Positions 59,506 through 64,000 of a stretch of 64,000 nt of DNA are shown piece after piece. How positions within the stretch are numbered: the first letter of the stretch is position 1; the number at the start of each line of letters is the position of its first letter. This stretch comes from Scopulibacillus_A cellulosilyticus (GTDB lineage Bacteria > Bacillota > Bacilli > Bacillales > Sporolactobacillaceae), in contig NZ_JBHTCO010000020.1 of the NCBI RefSeq assembly GCF_042665295.1, forward strand, positions 124,001 through 188,000, given 5' to 3'. Below the pieces are notes generated by a model. That model ran no database searches and was not told the DNA's origin. It saw nothing but the letters and a program-made list of their open reading frames with translations. Both the position numbers and the translations under genes were made by a program.

Positions 59506-60354
59506 CTATAATTTCTTTAAAGATATAGCTCTTCGTATCTTTTGAAGAGCATTAACGCCTTCATCTTTTCTTTCCTTCATAATATTAACAAATAGAGCAT
59601 CAATTAGGCTCAGTTGGGCAATTCTTGAAGCAAGCGCTTCGGACCTATATTCAGTTTCCTGTGAAATAGTATAAAGCACAATATCAACATTTTGACTTAA
59701 TAGAGATTTTTTAAAGCTGGTAATACCGAGTGTTTTACAACCTGTTTCTTTTGCAATTGAAAGTACTTCAAGCAAATCTCTATTATTACCGGAATGGGAA
59801 ATAAATACCGCAACATCTTCTTTTGTTAATTGTGAAGCAGCCATTAATTGAAAGTGTGAATCATAATAGGCAGCACAAGGAATTCCACTTCTTACAAATT
59901 TATGATAAGCGTCAAGTGCAATAACCCCGGACCCGCCGTTTCCGTAAAACTCAATTTTTTTTGCCTTATAAAGAGATGCAACCGCTTTCGAAAAAGATGT
60001 ATTTTGAAGAATTTGCTGCGTCCCTTCTAATGTTTGGATATTTGAAAGAAATACCTTCTCTGCCACTTCTATTTCATTATCTTCCTCACTAATCGCCTCA
60101 TGTATGTCATTTATTGGCGAAACAACTTCGGATGCAAGAGCGATTTTCAATGCCTGAAATCCCTTAAACCCTATTTTTTTGCAAAAACGGAAAACAGTGG
60201 CTTCTGCCACATTCAAAATCTCAGCGACTTCATTAATGCTGCTATTAATCATCTCTTGAGGATTTTCTAAGATATAATCCGCAACCTTTCTTTCCTTCTC
60301 GCTGAATCCTTGATAGGCTAAGCGAATTCTTGACATACACCGCTCTTGAACCAT
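59506..60354 (-). CDS. RpiR/MurR-family regulator, probably of gluconate genes
   Basis: 282 residues from ATG 60354, eight bases after GGAGG; the upstream GTG overlaps that site. N-terminal HTH_6 domain (KERKVADYIL, INEVAEILNVAEATVFRFCKKIGFKGFQALK) and C-terminal SIS sugar-phosphate domain (KIEFYGNGGSGVIALDAYHKF, VFISHSGNNRDLLEVL). Divergent from gntP-gntK, so it probably senses gluconate-6-phosphate or a related compound. It replaces the GntR type of B. subtilis. Confidence 0.85.
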   Translation of the reverse strand: MVQERCMSRIRLAYQGFSEKERKVADYILENPQEMINSSINEVAEILNVAEATVFRFCKKIGFKGFQALKIALASEVVSPINDIHEAISEEDNEIEVAEKVFLSNIQTLEGTQQILQNTSFSKAVASLYKAKKIEFYGNGGSGVIALDAYHKFVRSGIPCAAYYDSHFQLMAASQLTKEDVAVFISHSGNNRDLLEVLSIAKETGCKTLGITSFKKSLLSQNVDIVLYTISQETEYRSEALASRIAQLSLIDALFVNIMKERKDEGVNALQKIRRAISLKKL

Positions 60355-60429
60355 CAAATATTCCTCCACATCACTATTTATGTATTTATTCTTAGTTTAC
60401 TATATTTTGTTTAAAAGAAAAATTATTTA

Positions 60430-60444
60430 ATGCAAACGGTTTTA
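60430..60444 (+). promoter_or_regulatory. cre-like site in the gnt promoter region
   Basis: ATGCAAACGGTTTTA fits WTGNAANCGNWNNCW with one mismatch. It suggests CcpA repression of the gnt genes. Confidence 0.6.
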
Positions 60445-60506
60445 TTGAAAAAAAATTTTATTATATAATGTTATATGTTGAAAAAATTTTTAAAGCAAGA
60501 TTAATA

Positions 60507-60557
60507 TTTAAACCTAATGAATACAACAATGGAGGGAATATTATGTTTAGGTTTAAA
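60507..60557 (+). promoter_or_regulatory. Inverted repeat in the gntP leader
   Basis: TTTAAACCTA (60507-60516) and TAGGTTTAAA (60548-60557) are perfect 10-base arms, 31 bases apart, flanking the ribosome site of a possible leader peptide. It could be an operator for the RpiR-type regulator or an mRNA stem that hides that ribosome site. Confidence 0.55.
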
Positions 60558-60599
60558 ACATTTTGTTGTCAAGGAAATCCAAAAGCAAGGGAGTTATAA
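60543..60599 (+). CDS. Possible 18-residue leader peptide ahead of gntP
   Basis: ATG with GGAGGGAATATT upstream opens an 18-codon frame (MFRFKTFCCQGNPKAREL) that stops 3 bases before gntP. The gntP ribosome site AAGGGAG lies inside it, so translation of the two may be coupled. Confidence 0.35.
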   Translation: MFRFKTFCCQGNPKAREL

Positions 60600-60602
60600 A
60601 CA

Positions 60603-61964
60603 ATGTATAGTATATTTGGCTTAAGTCACCATACAAGCTTATTGTTGTATGCTTTAATTGCCATCATCTTACTTATTGTCTTAATTGCAAAAGTAAAATG
60701 GAATCCATTTGTTGTTCTCATTCTTGTTTCTTTACTTTTAGGGCTTGGAGCAGGAATGAAGCTGCCTGATGTTGTTAAATCCGTACAAGACGGTGTCGGA
60801 AGTCAACTTGGATCAATCGCAGTCATTATTGGACTTGGAACGATGCTAGGTAAAATGATGTCTGAATCCGGCGGTGCCGATATCATCGCCAATACGCTCA
60901 TTAAGCGCTTTGGCGAAAAAAATGTTCACTGGGCCATGATGATCGTTGCTTTAATCGTCGGCATTCCGGTCTTTTTTGAAGTAGGGTTAATACTTTTAAT
61001 CCCGCTTGCCTTTACGATTGCCCGTAAAGCTAACATGTCTTTATTACAAATTGGTATTCCGCTTGCGGCCGGACTTTCTACAGTTCATGGATTACTGCCG
61101 CCGCACCCGGCACCAATGATCGCTATTGATGCTTATCACGCGAGCATTGGAAAAACGATTGTTTATGCTATTATTGTCGCTATTCCGACAGCTATTATTG
61201 CCGGTCCGGTTTTTGGTAAATTTATCGGCAAAAGAATTGAATTATCACCGTCTACCGAACTGGCAGAACAGTTTTCTCAAAGGAATACTAAATTAAAAAC
61301 GCCTGGTTTCGGCATAACATTATTGACTATTTTAATTCCAGTTATATTAATGCTTTTAGCCGCAATTGTTGACGTTTTCATTAAAGGGAATGACACAGCA
61401 AAATCAATTTTTGATTTTATTGGAAACCCAATCGTTGCTTTAATTATTGCTGTCATTTTTTCATTCTTTTCGCTTGGCTATTCCAAAGGCATGGCCAAAG
61501 AGGATATCTCTAAGTTTACTTCCCAATGCCTGGCGCCTACAGCATCAATTATTTTAATCATCGGCGGAGGCGGCGCATTTAAGACAGTTCTCATTAACAG
61601 CGGGGTTGGCAATGCTATTGCTGATATTGCGTCACAAACAAACATTTCACCGATTTTATTTGCTTGGCTTGTAGCTGCGCTTATCCGTGTTGCAACCGGT
61701 TCAGCAACAGTAGCTATGACAACAGCCGCTGGTATTGTGACACCGATTATTGCCCAAATACCAGGTGTGAATTTATCATTGCTGGTTCTTGCAACCGGAT
61801 CCGGTTCACTGATTTTATCTCATGTGAATGACGCTGGATTCTGGATGGTCAAGGAATTCTTTAATATGTCCGTGCCGCAAACTTTAAAATCATGGACTGT
61901 CATGGAAACGCTTATTTCAGTCGTTTCGATCATTATTATACTAATATTGAATGTTATTTTTTAG
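60603..61964 (+). CDS. gntP: GntP, gluconate permease
   Basis: 453 residues, about 12-14 membrane helices, gluconate:H+ symporter family. Conserved stretches: GLGTMLGKMMSESGGAD (about 79-95), LPPHPAPMIAID, GGGGAFKTVLINSGVG and ATGSGSLILSHVNDAGFWMVKE. Imports gluconate. Followed by gntK 21 bases on. Confidence 0.93.
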   Translation: MYSIFGLSHHTSLLLYALIAIILLIVLIAKVKWNPFVVLILVSLLLGLGAGMKLPDVVKSVQDGVGSQLGSIAVIIGLGTMLGKMMSESGGADIIANTLIKRFGEKNVHWAMMIVALIVGIPVFFEVGLILLIPLAFTIARKANMSLLQIGIPLAAGLSTVHGLLPPHPAPMIAIDAYHASIGKTIVYAIIVAIPTAIIAGPVFGKFIGKRIELSPSTELAEQFSQRNTKLKTPGFGITLLTILIPVILMLLAAIVDVFIKGNDTAKSIFDFIGNPIVALIIAVIFSFFSLGYSKGMAKEDISKFTSQCLAPTASIILIIGGGGAFKTVLINSGVGNAIADIASQTNISPILFAWLVAALIRVATGSATVAMTTAAGIVTPIIAQIPGVNLSLLVLATGSGSLILSHVNDAGFWMVKEFFNMSVPQTLKSWTVMETLISVVSIIIILILNVIF

Positions 61965-61985
61965 AAATGAAATGAGGGGTTTTTT

Positions 61986-63536
61986 GTGAAAGAATCTACA
62001 TACATGATGGGTGTAGACATTGGGACGACAAGTACTAAAGCTGTCCTTTTCAATAAGGAGGGTCAAATTGCTGCTCAACATGCAGTCGGTTACCCTTTAC
62101 TCAGCCCAAGTCCATCAGTGGCTGAACAGGATCCTGATGAAATTTACGAAGCTGTTGTTAATTCGATAAAACAAGTCATGTTAAAAAGTGCTGTTGACCC
62201 AAAAAGTTTGTTGCTAATTTCTTTCAGCTCAGCAATGCACAGCGTTATTGCTGTAGACAGGGACGGCAATCCTTTAACCAAAAGCATCACATGGGCGGAT
62301 AATCGCAGTGTCACTTATGCAGACAAGCTTAAAAATGACCTTAATGGTCATGATATTTACTTGCGTACGGGAACACCGATCCACCCAATGTCACCGTTAT
62401 CTAAATTATTTTGGCTAAGAAACGAAGATAAAGAAACATTTAATAAAGCCTATAAATTTATCGGTATTAAAGAATATGTCTTCTTTAAATTATTCGGGGA
62501 ATATGTTGTAGATTATTCGATTGCCTCAGCTATGGGAATGTTTAATTTAAAAGACCTTGATTGGGATAATGAAGCTTTGGAAGTTGCCGGTGTCTCCGCT
62601 GATCAGTTATCCAAACTTGTCCCGACAACGCATGTTATGAAGCATATAGATCCTTCACTTGCTGAAAGAATGGGTATTAGTGCTGCCACGCCTTTTGTTG
62701 TTGGTGCGAGCGACGGTGTTCTATCTAATCTCGGATTAGATGCTATTCAGCCGGGTATTGTCGCCGTAACAATCGGCACAAGCGGTGCTGTCCGTACCGT
62801 AAGCAACCGTCCTGTGACAGACCCTAAGGGAAGAACTTTCTGCTATGCCCTGACAGAAAATCACTGGATTATCGGAGGCCCCGTTAACAATGGCGGCATG
62901 ACATTCCGATGGGTGCGTGATCAGCTTGGCGATTCAGAAATTGAAAACGCCAAAAAGAATGGCAAAGATCCGTATGATTTATTAACAAAACGGGCTGAAA
63001 AAATATCACCAGGGTCTGATGGATTGCTCTTTCATCCTTATATGGCTGGTGAACGTGCGCCATTATGGAACGCGGATGCACGCGGATCATTTTTCGGCCT
63101 TGCCCTTCACCATACCCGGGATCATCTGATACGGTCGGTACTTGAAGGCGTTATTTTTAATATATATGGCGTTCTTCTTGCCCTTCAAGAACTTATCGGA
63201 TTGCCGAAAAGTGTACAAGCAACTGGGGGCTTTGCCCGCTCTGAACTATGGCGGCAAATTATGGCAGATATTTTTGACCAAAATGTAACTATACCCGAAA
63301 GTTTTGAAAGCTCGTGTTTAGGTGCAGCTGTACTCGGGTTATATGCCATAGGCGACATTGACTCAATCGATGTCGTCAGTCATATGATTGGTACCACACA
63401 CCAACATCAGCCAATTCCAGAAAACGTTAAAATATATGACGAACTCAAACCCATTTTTCTATCGATTTCCCGAAGAATGACCAATGATTATCAACGAATA
63501 GCCGATTTTCAAAGAGAACATTTAGAAAATAAATAA
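61986..63536 (+). CDS. gntK: GntK, gluconokinase (FGGY family)
   Basis: 516 residues. FGGY sugar-kinase fold: MMGVDIGTTSTKAVLF at the N-terminus, GVVAVTIGTSGAVR-like phosphate loop in the middle (VAVTIGTSGAVR) and ATGGFARSELWRQIMADI near 412. GTG start behind GAGGGG. Makes 6-phosphogluconate. No gntZ follows, unlike B. subtilis. Confidence 0.92.
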   Translation: MKESTYMMGVDIGTTSTKAVLFNKEGQIAAQHAVGYPLLSPSPSVAEQDPDEIYEAVVNSIKQVMLKSAVDPKSLLLISFSSAMHSVIAVDRDGNPLTKSITWADNRSVTYADKLKNDLNGHDIYLRTGTPIHPMSPLSKLFWLRNEDKETFNKAYKFIGIKEYVFFKLFGEYVVDYSIASAMGMFNLKDLDWDNEALEVAGVSADQLSKLVPTTHVMKHIDPSLAERMGISAATPFVVGASDGVLSNLGLDAIQPGIVAVTIGTSGAVRTVSNRPVTDPKGRTFCYALTENHWIIGGPVNNGGMTFRWVRDQLGDSEIENAKKNGKDPYDLLTKRAEKISPGSDGLLFHPYMAGERAPLWNADARGSFFGLALHHTRDHLIRSVLEGVIFNIYGVLLALQELIGLPKSVQATGGFARSELWRQIMADIFDQNVTIPESFESSCLGAAVLGLYAIGDIDSIDVVSHMIGTTHQHQPIPENVKIYDELKPIFLSISRRMTNDYQRIADFQREHLENK

Positions 63537-63538
63537 AG

Positions 63539-63563
63539 AAAACTCGCCGATTGGCGAGTTTTT
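63539..63563 (+). terminator. Terminator of gntPK
   Basis: AAACTCGCC-GATT-GGCGAGTTTTT. Confidence 0.9.
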
Positions 63564-63569
63564 GCTGTA

Positions 63570-63695
63570 TTAGTAAACGTATGCAGCACCAACGATGATC
63601 AATAAGATGAACAAGACGACGATAAGAGCGAATCCAGCGCCCATTCCGTAACCGCCGCCGCCGCAGCCGCAGCCGGCTCCACCAGCGTAACCCAT
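63570..63695 (-). CDS. YjcZ-family sporulation miniprotein (41 aa)
   Basis: 41 residues: Gly/Cys/Tyr-rich start (MGYAGGAGCGCGGGGYG) and one C-terminal hydrophobic helix (FALIVVLFILLIIVGAAYVY). This matches the YjcZ/YjcM-type sporulation proteins common in Bacillales. AAGGAGGTG lies ten bases before the ATG. Confidence 0.85.
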   Translation of the reverse strand: MGYAGGAGCGCGGGGYGMGAGFALIVVLFILLIIVGAAYVY

Positions 63696-63815
63696 AGACT
63701 TACACCTCCTTCATCAGGTGTATAGTATAAGTTATGCTGTTTTGGATTTTTTGACATGGACAGCAGCTTCTTCTTAGCTAATCAATCTTTTTAACTAACT
63801 TCAATGACAATAATT

Positions 63816-63845
63816 AAGATGCCCCCATTAAAGGCGGCATCTTTA
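63816..63845. terminator. Terminator of the DAHP synthase gene
   Basis: AAGATGCC and GGCATCTT pair across a short loop; TTAATTA follows on the minus strand. Confidence 0.65.
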
Positions 63846-63852
63846 TAAAAAA

Positions 63853-64000
63853 CTATGCAAAAACTGCTGCAGAGGATTTTAGAGCTTTCATAAATTCATG
63901 GAATTGAGGAATGTCCATTTGTTGTGCAGCATCTGACAAGGCTGTTGCAGGATCAGGATGTACTTCGGCCATTACGGCGTCAGCGCCAATAGCCAATGCT
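63853..64000 (-). CDS. 3-deoxy-7-phosphoheptulonate synthase, C-terminal part
   Basis: Cut by the window edge; the last 48 residues are present. GADAVMAEVHPDPATALSDA then QQMD is the C-terminal end of the AroA(G)/KDO8P-type DAHP synthases of Bacillus, the first enzyme of the shikimate path. Whether it is fused to chorismate mutase cannot be seen, since that domain would be N-terminal and outside the window. Confidence 0.85.
   Translation of the reverse strand, partial: ALAIGADAVMAEVHPDPATALSDAAQQMDIPQFHEFMKALKSSAAVFA

Overview
The window is chromosomal DNA of a low-GC, endospore-forming member of the Firmicutes (Bacillales). Evidence: strong AGGAGG ribosome sites, spore-coat genes (CotH, CotB, a CotG-like protein, SPOCS-type proteins, a YjcZ-type miniprotein), a T-box leader, guanine/TPP/cobalamin riboswitches, LipM-type lipoate synthesis, YpjP and YjzC homologues, and sigma-K, sigma-54 and CcpA-type sites. 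I cannot name the species. No phage, transposase or CRISPR array was found, but a small interspersed element is present in three size forms.

Layout: 0-2.3 kb, two related small proteins and an MFS transporter. 3.0-6.9 kb, a TPP-riboswitch thiazole operon (tenI-thiO-thiS-thiG-thiF). 7.1-9.2 kb, guanine-riboswitch xpt-pbuX. 9.4 kb, a YpjP homologue. 10.1-14 kb, a class I ribonucleotide reductase operon under a cobalamin riboswitch, with two NrdR-like boxes upstream. 14-15.1 kb, an orphan sensor kinase. 15.4-25.4 kb, PEP carboxylase, glutamate synthase (gltB-gltD) and a divergent GltC-type LysR regulator. 25.6-27.7 kb, yjzC, lipA, lipM.

28-37 kb is the accessory, spore-surface part: an RRSSG-repeat CotG-like protein, a small companion sharing a short module with it, tenA with its own TPP riboswitch, two SPOCS/CsxC-like proteins with sigma-K-type promoters, an FbpA-like small gene, the coat kinase CotH, CotB, an ArsB-type transporter and a diverged CotB-like triple-repeat protein. 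CotH kinases phosphorylate serine-rich CotB and CotG, so kinase and probable substrates sit together.

37-43.3 kb is a beta-glucoside PTS operon (licBCAH) behind a LevR-type sigma-54 activator, with a well-matched -24/-12 promoter and a cre site. 43.3-54.4 kb is the branched-chain amino acid region (ilvE-ilvD, then T-box-ilvBHC-leuABCD). 54.8-58 kb is hom-thrC-thrB. After a DMT-type exporter and a small membrane peptide, 59.5-63.5 kb carries gluconate uptake (RpiR-type regulator, gntP, gntK). The window ends with a YjcZ-type gene and the 3' end of a DAHP synthase gene.

Together the region supplies cofactors (thiamine, lipoate), 2-oxo acid and nitrogen metabolism, dNTP synthesis, two sugar-uptake systems and spore-coat construction. 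Most operons have recognisable cis-regulation.
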